Notes: generated by a model not told the origin, from the sequence alone. 45,874 nt of DNA from SAR324 cluster bacterium (GCA_022573975.1 JACZSY010000003.1:1-45874); one strand, 5' to 3'. Positions 31,241 to 39,964 are shown, counted from the stretch's first letter. Made by a program: numbers and translations.

Positions 31241-31882
31241 ATGCGGGTAATTTTCCTGGGCCCCCCCGGATCGGGGAAGGGGACTCAGGCCAAACGGTTG
31301 GTGGCATCCCACGGAATCCCCCAGATTTCCACGGGGGATTTGTTGCGGGAGGCGGTGCGGGACGACACCCCGTTGGGCCGTGAAGCCAATGGGTACATGA
31401 CCGCTGGAAATTTGGTGCCGGACCGTCTGGTGATCGCTTTGCTGTTGGAAAGGATCCGACGGCCCGATTGCGGCGGCGGTTTCATTCTCGATGGGTTTCC
31501 ACGAACCCTGGCCCAGGCCGAGGCGCTTGAGGAAGCCCTGAAAGAGAAAGCGCAGCCGGTGGAGGTGGTGGTCAATCTGGAAATCGACACCGGCGAAGTG
31601 GTGGAAAGGCTGATCGGACGCAGGGTCTGCCCCAACGGCCATGGCGAGTGGCACATCCGCTTCAACCCGCCAAAAGAGGCCAACCGATGCGACAGATGCG
31701 GCGACCCCTTGATTCAACGCGAGGACGACCAGGAAGAAAGTATTCGAACACGCATGGAGGCATATTCCAGGGACACCAAACCCCTGATCGATTATTACCG
31801 GAACCAGGGGTTGCTCCATACCATCGACGCCCTGGGGAATTTGGACCAGGTCACCGGGAAAATCGAGCGGATATTCAGTTGA
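31241..31882 (+). CDS. adk: Adenylate kinase
   Basis: MRVIFLGPPGSGKGTQAKRL...GFILDGFPRTLAQAEAL. Confidence 0.97.
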   Translation: MRVIFLGPPGSGKGTQAKRLVASHGIPQISTGDLLREAVRDDTPLGREANGYMTAGNLVPDRLVIALLLERIRRPDCGGGFILDGFPRTLAQAEALEEALKEKAQPVEVVVNLEIDTGEVVERLIGRRVCPNGHGEWHIRFNPPKEANRCDRCGDPLIQREDDQEESIRTRMEAYSRDTKPLIDYYRNQGLLHTIDALGNLDQVTGKIERIFS

Positions 31883-31965
31883 ACCGCGGTTCGGCCGCGA
31901 CCCAGTCCCCGCGGCGCCAGCCCGGGCCAGTGTAACAAACCATCACCCGCAACAAGGAGCCAGGT

Positions 31966-32184
31966 TTGCCGAAGGAAGATCATATCGAAGTAGAAGGCGT
32001 TGTTGTCGAATCCCTGCCAAACGCCATGTTCCGGGTGGAACTGCAGAACGGCAAGAAAATTCTGGCGCATATATCCGGCAAAATGCGGATGCACTACATC
32101 CGGATTCTCCCCGGAGACAAGGTGACGGTGGACATGTCACCTTACGACCTGACACGGGGCCGCATCACATACCGGGGCAAATAA
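31966..32184 (+). CDS. infA: Translation initiation factor IF-1
   Basis: [74 protein letters not shown] start. Confidence 0.97.
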   Translation: MPKEDHIEVEGVVVESLPNAMFRVELQNGKKILAHISGKMRMHYIRILPGDKVTVDMSPYDLTRGRITYRGK

Positions 32185-32257
32185 CCCGCGGAGAATCGGC
32201 CCAGCATATTGAACATGCCATTTGGCGAAACCGTTAACAAAAGACATCAGGCACACC

Positions 32258-32371
32258 ATGAAAGTCAGATCGTCGGTAAAAAAGATGTGCGATCATTGCA
32301 AGCTGATCCGCCGCCGGGGGGTTCTGCGCGTCATTTGCCCGAACCCAAAACACAAGCAGCGGCAAGGCTGA
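32258..32371 (+). CDS. rpmJ: 50S ribosomal protein L36 (absent from the ORF track)
   Basis: Translated by eye: [37 protein letters not shown]; CxxC...C...H zinc form. Confidence 0.95.
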   Translation: MKVRSSVKKMCDHCKLIRRRGVLRVICPNPKHKQRQG

Positions 32372-32383
32372 CCGTCTTCATCC

Positions 32384-32418
32384 CATGACATCGCCGCGCC
32401 GCATGACATCGCCGCGGG
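32384..32418. repeat. 18-nt period direct repeat catgacatcgccgcg between rpmJ and rpsM
   Basis: Copies at 32384 and 32402. Confidence 0.8.
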
Positions 32419-32505
32419 CGGCGGGGTCGCTGTAAAGAGAGCTTATTTTCCGCCGCCAGCGGCGGAAAATGAACCCATTTAAAAAGATTCACCAAGGAGC
32501 AACAC

Positions 32506-32865
32506 GTGGCCCGAATCGCAGGGGTGGACCTCCCCAACAAACGAATGGTGGTGGCGCTAACCTATATTTTCGGCATCGGACGCACCACCTCGGGAAAAAT
32601 CCTGGCCAGGGCCGGCATCGACGAAAGCCTCCGCCCGGACTCCCTCACCGATGGGCAGATCACCTCGTTGCGGGAGCTCATTGGCGAAAACCGGGTCGAA
32701 GGAGAACTGCGGGGCGAGGTGCAATTGAACATCAAGCGCCTGATGGACCTGGGCAATTACCGGGGCCTGCGGCACAGAAAGGGCTTGCCGGTGCGGGGAC
32801 AACGCACCAAGACCAATAGCCGCACCCGCAAGGGGCCACGGCACAAGATCGGCGCCAAGAAGTAG
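32506..32865 (+). CDS. rpsM: 30S ribosomal protein S13
   Basis: [32 protein letters not shown]...[29 protein letters not shown] start. Confidence 0.98.
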   Translation: MARIAGVDLPNKRMVVALTYIFGIGRTTSGKILARAGIDESLRPDSLTDGQITSLRELIGENRVEGELRGEVQLNIKRLMDLGNYRGLRHRKGLPVRGQRTKTNSRTRKGPRHKIGAKK

Positions 32866-32942
32866 CGCGCGAACACAACCCATGCGCCGGGCGCTCCCCC
32901 AAGGCCCGGCCACGGACAACAATTTCACCATCGGGAATCCGA

Positions 32943-33335
32943 ATGGCCAGAGGCAAACGAACCAGCGGCAAACGAAAAGAAAAGAAGAATATTCCGGTTG
33001 GCATCTGCCACATCACCGCCAGCTTCAACAACACCATCATTTCTTTCACCGATCCCCAGGGAAACGTGGTGGCCTGGTCCTCCACGGGCACCGTCGGTTT
33101 CCACGGCTCGCGCAAGAGCACGCCTTACGCCGCCAAAACAGCGACCGAAGACGCGGTGCGCAAAGCCCGGGACCAGGGCATGCGCCAGGTGGACGTGCAC
33201 GTCAAAGGCCCAGGCAGCGGCCGGGAATCGGCCCTGCGCGCGCTGGCGGCCGAAGGATTGAAAATCACCAACATCCGCGATGTGACGCCAGTGCCCCATA
33301 ATGGGTGCAAACCGCCCAAGATGCGCCGGATTTAA
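32943..33335 (+). CDS. rpsK: 30S ribosomal protein S11
   Basis: [45 protein letters not shown]...[15 protein letters not shown]. Confidence 0.98.
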   Translation: MARGKRTSGKRKEKKNIPVGICHITASFNNTIISFTDPQGNVVAWSSTGTVGFHGSRKSTPYAAKTATEDAVRKARDQGMRQVDVHVKGPGSGRESALRALAAEGLKITNIRDVTPVPHNGCKPPKMRRI

Positions 33336-33377
33336 CGGCCTGCGGCGGCTCGATTTGGCGAACCCGGTTCGCACCGG

Positions 33378-33465
33378 GCACTGTTCACAGCAAGCACTGT
33401 TCACAGCAAGCACTGTTCACAGCAAGCACTGTACAGCAAGCACTGTACAGCAAGCACTGTTCACA
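33378..33465. repeat. Tandem repeat GCACTGTTCACAGCAA: 3 x 16 nt, 2 x 14-nt variant GCACTGTACAGCAA, 1 partial, just upstream of rpsD
   Basis: 33378, 33394, 33410 (16 nt), 33426, 33440 (14 nt), 33454 (partial). Confidence 0.95.
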
Positions 33466-33485
33466 CCTTAGCAAGGAGACCTCTT

Positions 33486-34115
33486 TTGGCACGTTATCTA
33501 GGCTCTGTCTGCCGCCTTTGCAGACGCGAAGGACTCAAGCTGTTTTTGAAAGGCGACCGTTGCTACACAGACAAATGCGCCATCGAGAAGCGCAGCTATC
33601 CCCCGGGCGCCCATGGCAGCAATTTCCGCCGCAAGGTTTCCGAATTTGGCATTCAGTTGCGCGAAAAGCAAAAGGTGAAACGCCTTTACGGCCTGCTGGA
33701 AAAACAATTCCGCCGTTTGTTCAAGGAAGCGGAGCGTCGTAAAGGGATGTCTGGAGAGAACCTGTTGATGCTGCTGGAAAAGCGGCTGGACAACATCGTT
33801 TATCGCGCCGGTTTCGCCAGTTCGAGGGCCGAGTCCCGCCAGTTGGTGACGCATGGCCACATTCAGGTCAACGGCAAAAAGGGGAGTTATCCCTCGATGA
33901 CGCTGAGACCCGACGACGTGGTATCGGTGCGGGAAAAGAGCCGGAAGAATGTTCAAATCAACAGCGCCATGGAAGCAGCCCTGCGCAAGGGCACATCCAG
34001 CTGGCTGGAAGTAGACCCGAAAAACTATTCGGTGAAAATCGTTTCCGAACCCAAGCGGGAGGAGTTGACCTTGCCCATTCAAGAGCAATTGATTGTCGAA
34101 CTTTATTCCCGTTAG
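33486..34115 (+). CDS. rpsD: 30S ribosomal protein S4
   Basis: [40 protein letters not shown]...; zinc-type; TTG start. Confidence 0.98.
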   Translation: MARYLGSVCRLCRREGLKLFLKGDRCYTDKCAIEKRSYPPGAHGSNFRRKVSEFGIQLREKQKVKRLYGLLEKQFRRLFKEAERRKGMSGENLLMLLEKRLDNIVYRAGFASSRAESRQLVTHGHIQVNGKKGSYPSMTLRPDDVVSVREKSRKNVQINSAMEAALRKGTSSWLEVDPKNYSVKIVSEPKREELTLPIQEQLIVELYSR

Positions 34116-34140
34116 GCCCCTTCAAAAGATGGAGAGTTTG

Positions 34141-35169
34141 ATGTTTCAGAGAAATTGGGAAGAGTTGCAGCGACCGAAACGGATAGAGGCTGACCCCTCT
34201 ACCCAGACTTCAAATTACGGCAAATTCGTGATCGAACCGTTGGAGAAGGGATTCGGAGTCACCATTGGCCACGCCCTGCGCCGGGTTTTGCTCTCGTCCC
34301 TCCAGGGATGCGCGCCGATCGCGGTGAAAATAGAAGGCGTTTCCCACGAGTTCGAAGCAGTGACCGGGGTTCAGGAGGATGTGGTGCAGGTCATCCTCAA
34401 TCTCAAGGCCTTGCAGCTTCATCAATTGGAAGAAGGCGTTCATGAACTCGAGCTGGTGGGCGTCGGACCTACGCAATTGAGGGCCAAGGATATCGTGACC
34501 GGAGGCCGGGTGGAAGTGATGAATCCCGAGCAGATCATCGCCAACCTGGACGAAGGCGGCCAGTTGGAGGTGCGGCTGTTCGTCACCCAGAATCACGGCT
34601 ACATCACCGCCGAGGAAAATCAATCCGAGGATTTGCCGGCGGATGTGATTTACCTGGATTCGGTGCATACCCCCATCAAGAAAATCAACTACGAGGTGCA
34701 GAGCGCGCGTGTCGGGCAAAAAACCGATTATGATCGCCTGATTTTCGAGGTGTTCACCAACGGCGCGATGAATCCCGCCGATGCCCTGGCCTATTCCGCC
34801 AGGATCCTGAAGGATTATCTCAACATCTTCATCAATTTCGAGGAAGACGAAATCGAGGAGGAGGAACGGAATTTTTCCGCGGAAGGCTCGGCGCTCAACG
34901 ACAATCTGTACCGCCCGGTCAGCGAGTTGGAGCTTTCGGTGCGGTCGATCAACTGCCTGCAAAACGCCAATATCGAAACCATTGGCGAGCTGGTGCAAAA
35001 AACCGAATCCGAAATGCTGAAAACCAAGAACTTCGGACGAAAATCCCTGAACGAAATCAAGCACATTCTTTCCACAATGGGATTGAGCCTGGGAATGAAG
35101 CTGGAAGCGTTCGATCCGAAGAATAAACCGGTGGAGGATCAGGCCACCGGTGAAATCATGTACGATTGA
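34141..35169 (+). CDS. rpoA: DNA-directed RNA polymerase subunit alpha
   Basis: [16 protein letters not shown]...[40 protein letters not shown]...[24 protein letters not shown]. Confidence 0.98.
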   Translation: MFQRNWEELQRPKRIEADPSTQTSNYGKFVIEPLEKGFGVTIGHALRRVLLSSLQGCAPIAVKIEGVSHEFEAVTGVQEDVVQVILNLKALQLHQLEEGVHELELVGVGPTQLRAKDIVTGGRVEVMNPEQIIANLDEGGQLEVRLFVTQNHGYITAEENQSEDLPADVIYLDSVHTPIKKINYEVQSARVGQKTDYDRLIFEVFTNGAMNPADALAYSARILKDYLNIFINFEEDEIEEEERNFSAEGSALNDNLYRPVSELELSVRSINCLQNANIETIGELVQKTESEMLKTKNFGRKSLNEIKHILSTMGLSLGMKLEAFDPKNKPVEDQATGEIMYD

Positions 35170-35176
35170 GGATGAG

Positions 35177-35866
35177 ATGCGACATTTAAAGGCCGGCAGG
35201 ACCCTGGGCGTCAAGCCGGCGCACCGCAAAGCCATGCTGCGCAACATAGTCACCTCCTTGCTCGAAAAGGAGCAGATCAAGACCACCGTGGCGCGGGCCA
35301 AGGAAATGCGCAAACCCCTGGACAACATGATCACCCTTGGCAAGCGGGGCGATCTCAGCGCCAGGAGAAAGGCGCTCGGCTTCGTGAAAAGCAAGGAAGC
35401 GATGGCCAAGTTGTTCGGAGAACTGGCGGAGCGCTACAAGGACCGTCCTGGCGGTTTTTCCCGCATCATGAAACTGGGACCCCGCAGGGGAGATGGCGCT
35501 GAAATGGCCCTGATTCTGCTGGTGGACAAACCGGACGATCCCTTCGCCGGAGAAAGCAAGCCCAGACGCCGGGGAGGGAAAAAGGAGCCCAAGGCGGTGT
35601 TGCAGGATGTGGCCGAAACAGTGCGGGAGGAAGCCTCCGGCCAACCCCCAGCCGATGCCGAACCCGCCAAATCCTCGAAAAAAGCCGCCGCCGAGGCCGA
35701 CCTGCAAACCGATGAAACCAAAGGCGCCGAGGCGTCCGCCCAGGAAGCGGCTGCCGATGATACCGCTCCGGATACCGTGTCCGGCGGTGCTCCCGAGGCC
35801 GATTCCGGCGGTGCTCCCGAGGCCGATTCCGGCGATGCGCCGGAAAAACAGGAAGAGAAAAAATAG
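35177..35866 (+). CDS. rplQ: 50S ribosomal protein L17 with long acidic low-complexity C-terminal extension
   Basis: MRHLKAGRTLGVKPAHRKAMLRNIVTSLLEKEQIKTT...; about 110-aa tail with GGAPEADSGGAPEADSGDAPE. Confidence 0.95.
   Translation: MRHLKAGRTLGVKPAHRKAMLRNIVTSLLEKEQIKTTVARAKEMRKPLDNMITLGKRGDLSARRKALGFVKSKEAMAKLFGELAERYKDRPGGFSRIMKLGPRRGDGAEMALILLVDKPDDPFAGESKPRRRGGKKEPKAVLQDVAETVREEASGQPPADAEPAKSSKKAAAEADLQTDETKGAEASAQEAAADDTAPDTVSGGAPEADSGGAPEADSGDAPEKQEEKK
35785..35850 (+). repeat. 24-nt in-frame repeat in the rplQ 3' end
   Basis: tccggcggtgctcccgaggccgat x2 plus degenerate third copy. Confidence 0.85.
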
Positions 35867-36014
35867 CCGTTCCGGAATCTTTGCATGACCCCGCTGCAAG
35901 CGGCGGGGATAGGACCCCTGCAAAAAGAGTCTACCCCCACCTTTCCCAGGGTGGCGTTCATCGCAGGCCTTGGCAAGCTGCCGGGAGCGGGGGCGGCGCT
36001 CCAATGGTTCCTCC

Positions 36015-37364
36015 CTACAGCGCCTCGCGAAGCGCGGCCAGCCCCCGTTCGGCTTCCGCCGGATCGCAGTAAAGCGCCTCGATGGTGAAAACCTGATTGT
36101 ACCGCTCCAGCAGGACGGAAACCGCTTCCAGGGGCAGCCATTCCGGGCGGCCCAATATCTGCTGTTCCACATAGATGGGCGCCTCGTCCTTCCCCGTGTT
36201 GCTCCACCCCAGATTGGACAATCTCCGTTCCTCCTTGAGGTGGATGATTTCACATCCCTCGCCCTCCAGCTTGGCGACGGCCTTCATCACCCGCGCCCTG
36301 GATTCCCCATCGGGGAGGTCGCTCATCCGCAACAGGCGCGAAAGGGGGCGGCGATTCACGATTTTCGCGGCCCAGCGTCCTCCTTTGGCCCTGTGCAGCA
36401 GGTTCATCACGTGATCCTCGCGGGCCGAGAGAAAGCTTTCCAGGGAGCCGTCCAGCACCAGTTCGATTTCTCCGTCCTGGACCGCCCTTTTCAGAAAATA
36501 TTCGAACGGGAGCAGCGTCTTGTGAAAATATACCTGCATGGCCATATGGAATCGGGCCATCAGGAAATTTTCATAGGTATACAGGGCGTCATGGGCCAGG
36601 GTCATCACCAGCCCGCCGTCCATGACCGTACAGGAGAGCGATTGAATCAGCCTGGGCAGGTCGAACAGGCCGTAACTGACGCCGGCGAAATGGGCGTCCC
36701 TGCGCAGATAGTCCATGCGGTCCGCATCGATTTCTCCGCTGACGATCTGTTTGAGCAGTGGATACACCGTGATGCCGCTTCCCTGCCCGCCGCCAGACCC
36801 ATCGACGAGCGTGGCGCCGGGAGCGATACGCCGGTCGATGAGGGAGCAGATGGCCCGCGCATCCTCCATGGGCATCAAATCGGGTTTTTCTTCGGCCAGC
36901 GCGCGGATCGCCGCCACCGAATAATCCTCATGGGTGGCCCGCCCGGTTTTTTCGCCGCTCCGGTACCAGTCCCAGGGCAGTGGAAGTTGTTCCCGGCCGG
37001 GCAGCAGGGGTTCGAAAGAGTGGGAAAAGGGCGGATGTCCGAGATCGTGCAACAGGCCCGCCAGCCGGACGATGCCACGGAACCTGGCGTGGGCCGCGGA
37101 GGAAAATCCACAGTCCCGATAGGCCGCGGATTTGAGCGCGACCTGATCGAAAACCTGACCGGCGAGGTGCATCACACCCAGGGAATGACTGAAGCGGGTG
37201 TGCGTGGCCCCGGGAAAAACCAGGGAGGCGAACCCCAGTTGGGAGATGTATCGCAAACGTTGAACGAATCGGTGATCGATGATGGCGCGTTCGCGCGCAT
37301 CGAAAGGAATGGAACCGTGCAGAGGGCACCGCACCTCGAAGGGAGCCGGCGATGATGCATCCAT
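36015..37364 (-). CDS. HD-superfamily phosphohydrolase (COG1078-like)
   Basis: VRCPLHGSIPFDARERAIIDHRFVQRLRYISQLGFASLVFPGATHTRFSHSLGVMHLAG...LLHDLGHPPFSHSFE; ATG at 37364 preferred over 37463. Confidence 0.85.
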   Translation of the reverse strand: MDASSPAPFEVRCPLHGSIPFDARERAIIDHRFVQRLRYISQLGFASLVFPGATHTRFSHSLGVMHLAGQVFDQVALKSAAYRDCGFSSAAHARFRGIVRLAGLLHDLGHPPFSHSFEPLLPGREQLPLPWDWYRSGEKTGRATHEDYSVAAIRALAEEKPDLMPMEDARAICSLIDRRIAPGATLVDGSGGGQGSGITVYPLLKQIVSGEIDADRMDYLRRDAHFAGVSYGLFDLPRLIQSLSCTVMDGGLVMTLAHDALYTYENFLMARFHMAMQVYFHKTLLPFEYFLKRAVQDGEIELVLDGSLESFLSAREDHVMNLLHRAKGGRWAAKIVNRRPLSRLLRMSDLPDGESRARVMKAVAKLEGEGCEIIHLKEERRLSNLGWSNTGKDEAPIYVEQQILGRPEWLPLEAVSVLLERYNQVFTIEALYCDPAEAERGLAALREAL

Positions 37365-37549
37365 GAGGCTTAAAAATCCACGGCGGTGGCGGGATGGGCG
37401 CTCTTCTCGGTTTTCCGGGACGAATTCACAATAATCTCCACCGTTTGACAATCCAGGCCGCAATACCTGAAAATACCAATGTACCGAATATCGCTCTACT
37501 GAAAAGGATGAGCCACCCTATCATAATTTTCCCCGAAACGGCGTTGGTG

Positions 37550-37771
37550 ATGAAGATCGAGATCGAATATTGCGGGATGTGAAACTACCTTCCCGAGGCG
37601 GCCCGTGTGGCCTCCGAATTGAAAGGCTCACTGGGTGTGGAAACCAAATTGATCGAAGGCAGCAGGGGGATTTTCGATGTCAAGGTGGACGGGAAACTGG
37701 TGTACTCGAAAGACGAAACCCACAAATTCCCCGATCGGGGAGAGGTGTCCGGTCTGATTCAGGGCCGATAA
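37550..37771 (+). CDS. SelW/Rdx-family selenoprotein (UGA at 37580-37582 read as Sec)
   Basis: Reading through TGA gives 73 aa: MKIEIEYCGMUNYLPEAARVASELKGSLGVETKLIEGSRGIFDVKVDGKLVYSKDETHKFPDRGEVSGLIQGR; CxxU at the canonical Rdx site; stop TAA. Confidence 0.88.
37595..37614 (+). promoter_or_regulatory. Candidate bacterial SECIS hairpin for the SelW-like gene
   Basis: GAGGC-(GGCCCGTGTG)-GCCTC: 5-bp stem, loop begins GG, 17 nt between UGA and loop. Confidence 0.6.
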
Positions 37772-37799
37772 ACGTCTCCCTACGTTGGCGGAGGGTCAC

Positions 37800-38070
37800 G
37801 GCCTGGAGCGATTAATTGGTCAAGGTGAATCTTTTTGCGCGGGTGCATCCCGCCGCCTGGGGCGAAAAAGAAGCCGGAGGTTCGATCCCCCGCTGTTTGC
37901 GGCGAGGCCGTTCATCGATTGTCTTGTCAGGGCAACGGATTTATTGTCAAGGCGAAGTAAGTATTGTCAAGCCCATGCAAAACCCCTAGGTTGGGGCAAT
38001 CATAAAAGGAAGAACACTGCCCGGATCGAAACGGTTCGTCTTCGGGTGGAGGACTCCCGGTAACTGGAGA
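37800..38070 (+). ncRNA. Possible structured RNA in the leader of the 38081 gene (weak cobalamin-riboswitch-like segment)
   Basis: Hairpins GCGGG-TGCAT-CCCGC (37839-37853) and CCGC-TGTTT-GCGG; segment GAAGCCGGAGGTTCGATCCCCCGCTGTTTGCGGCGAGG; downstream CACTG... Confidence 0.2.
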
Positions 38071-38080
38071 AAAGCGGAAC

Positions 38081-38452
38081 ATGGAAATCCACAAACCCCA
38101 ACGCGATAAACTCGGTGTCGGAAAATGGGACCTCACCACGACTCGCTATATTCCGTTGGGCGGCGGCTCCCGCTCCCGGCTCCCGGTTTACGACGATCCG
38201 ACACAAAGGCGGTATGTCGGTTTCGTCGGAATTGACGAATTCCTTTCCGCGGATATCTCCATGATCCCCACCCTGTATCAATTCCTGGGCGGGAAACCCG
38301 TGTTGCAGGAGGGAGACGCCGGAAAATTCACCGCCATGCTGCTCGGACAGACCATGGAGCGCCTGGAGGCGGCGACTTTGGCCATGGCGGATTCGGCGCC
38401 GGTGCTCGAGGAGGAGGAAGACGAAGAGGAGGCCGGCAATCCCGGCGATTAG
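38081..38452 (+). CDS. Conserved-looking hypothetical protein with acidic C-terminus
   Basis: ORF MEIHKPQRDKLGVGKWDLTTTRYIPLGGGSRSRLPVYDDPTQRRYVGFVGIDEFL..., 123 aa. Confidence 0.55.
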   Translation: MEIHKPQRDKLGVGKWDLTTTRYIPLGGGSRSRLPVYDDPTQRRYVGFVGIDEFLSADISMIPTLYQFLGGKPVLQEGDAGKFTAMLLGQTMERLEAATLAMADSAPVLEEEEDEEEAGNPGD

Positions 38453-38793
38453 GCCGATTTCGGAGGCTTCGGCCGGGAGGGCGACCCTTTCCCCGTGATT
38501 TCCCTTCCCCCGGTTTCAGTCCGGGGGGTTCCCCGAGCCGCCGTGGTTCGAGCCTGCCGTGGCGTTCCGGCGGCCCCTTCCACCGCGCCCAACAGTTCCA
38601 GCATCGTCAGGCCCTTGCCCGAACCGCCGGGGAGGCGTCCATCGCGTTTCCAGCGTGTGACGGTTTTCGGGGAGACCCCCAGCATTTCCGACAATTCCAT
38701 GTTGTTGAAGTGGCGGAACAGGCCGCGGAAAAATGCCTCCACGTCGTCACCTTCATCCAATTCAATCTTTAAAGCGCCCAGTTCCAATCGCAT
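38449..38793 (-). CDS. Small helix-turn-helix DNA-binding protein
   Basis: FFRGLFRHFNNMELSEMLGVSPKTVTRWKRDGRLPGGSGKG; convergent 4-nt overlap with the preceding gene; alternative start 38829. Confidence 0.65.
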   Translation of the reverse strand: MRLELGALKIELDEGDDVEAFFRGLFRHFNNMELSEMLGVSPKTVTRWKRDGRLPGGSGKGLTMLELLGAVEGAAGTPRQARTTAARGTPRTETGGREITGKGSPSRPKPPKSA

Positions 38794-38857
38794 GGTTGTA
38801 TTCCTCCGGCTGAAATGTTTCGTGTTCAAGGGGAATGAAAACAGGCTCTGCGGTATG

Positions 38858-38871
38858 TATACAAATGTATA
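38858..38871. promoter_or_regulatory. Palindromic operator candidate TATACA-AA-TGTATA
   Basis: Perfect palindrome in the AT-rich gap between the divergent HTH gene and the OsmC-like selenoprotein gene. Confidence 0.5.
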
Positions 38872-38994
38872 TTATACCGCGGCAAATGTCAATCCCCTTG
38901 GCCAAGGCCCTAATTGACCGGACATCCAATTAATGGTTGAGTAAAAAAAACCGTGCGATACCAGAAGGTTCACTCCTTGAAGAGGAATTCCACA

Positions 38995-39462
38995 ATGGGA
39001 GAGTTGATTCACACCTGCAAAATCAAGATTATCCGGGACAAAGGACCCGTGCGGCGGGCCTTCATCGAGCATTTCAAGGAACCTGTGTTCTACGGCATCC
39101 ATACCGCCATCGCCGATTTTTACGGGGTTCAACCCGAAGAGGAGTATCCGGCCACCCTGGACCACATGATATCCGCCATCGGCGCCTGACTGACCGGCAC
39201 TTTTGCCGGCGCGCTGGCAGCGCGCAAAATCCAATTGGGCCCGGGAGAACTTTGGAGCGAAGTGGAAGGCGATCTGGAGAAGGTCGAGCGCACCATCCGC
39301 ATCACCGAGGTGCGCGTCAAATATCATCTTCCGCTCAATCGCGAGGATGAGGAAACCGCCGAGCGGGTGATGAAGGTCCATCCGGCGGGATGCCCGGCCC
39401 ACGAAAGCGTCAAGGACTCGATCCGCATCAAAATCGACCGGGAATACGAGTATCGCGATTGA
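38995..39462 (+). CDS. OsmC-like selenoprotein (UGA at 39187-39189 read as Sec)
   Basis: Read-through gives 155 aa: MGELIHTCKIKIIRDKGPVRRAFIEHFKEPVFYGIHTAIADFYGVQPEEEYPATLDHMISAIGAULTGTFAGALAARKIQLGPGELWSEVEGDLEKVERTIRITEVRVKYHLPLNREDEETAERVMKVHPAGCPAHESVKDSIRIKIDREYEYRD; U at the first conserved OsmC Cys, C retained in HPAGCPAHESV. Confidence 0.88.
39209..39225 (+). promoter_or_regulatory. Candidate bacterial SECIS hairpin for the OsmC-like gene
   Basis: GCGCGCT-(GGC)-AGCGCGC: perfect 7-bp stem, loop starts with G, 26 nt between UGA and loop. Confidence 0.7.
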
Positions 39463-39511
39463 GCCTGACCGGCCGTTCGGTCCATTCCCCACACCCCAAG
39501 CCGGAGGCTGC

Positions 39512-39964
39512 ATGGGCATCGCACTCAACCAGGCGGAAATTGACCAGTACATGCTTTCCTCTCCCCGGGGCATCCTGTGTGTTTCCCGTGAAAATCAGGC
39601 GCCGCTGGCCCTGCCCATGTGGTTCGGATGGATCGATGGGAAGGTGATGATGAACACGCTGCTCACCTCTAAAAAGGTGGAACCCATCCGAAGGAACCCG
39701 CAAGTCTCCTTTCTGGTGGAATCGGGCGAAGCGTATTTCACCCTGAAAGCGCTGCTGGTCATTGGGACGTGCGAGATAATCGAGAATCAGGACGGCGCGG
39801 AGAACTGGATGCGGCGGCTCCAGCAGAACAAGCCCCTCTACCAGGCGTTGATTCCCGCCACGTGGCCCCCGCACCTGGAGCAGCATTATGCAAAGCCCCA
39901 TGCCGCCCTGGTGATCACTCCGTCCTCCATCACCTCCTGGGATTTCGGCAAAGTCCGGCGGTAA
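39512..39964 (+). CDS. Pyridoxamine 5'-phosphate oxidase-like (PPOX/FMN-binding split barrel) protein
   Basis: GILCVSRENQAPLALPMWFGWIDGKVMMNTLLTSKKVEPIRRNPQVSFLVESG. Confidence 0.7.
   Translation: MGIALNQAEIDQYMLSSPRGILCVSRENQAPLALPMWFGWIDGKVMMNTLLTSKKVEPIRRNPQVSFLVESGEAYFTLKALLVIGTCEIIENQDGAENWMRRLQQNKPLYQALIPATWPPHLEQHYAKPHAALVITPSSITSWDFGKVRR

Noticed and set aside
31883-31965. Missing map (methionine aminopeptidase) between adk and infA
   Set aside because: map is often absent from this position in bacteria; not notable by itself.
33378-33465. CRISPR array
   Set aside because: Direct tandem units of 14-16 nt without unique spacers, and no cas genes nearby.
37394-37582. ORF 37394-37582 taken as a complete 62-aa gene, or the SelW-like locus as a pseudogene
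   Set aside because: The conserved Rdx sequence begins at 37550 and continues past the TGA with no further stop until a plausible end; the Sec interpretation explains the data better.
37860-37905. tRNA gene (possible selC) suggested by GGTTCGATCC
   Set aside because: T-stem has mismatches, and no matching acceptor stem or TCA anticodon arm can be formed.
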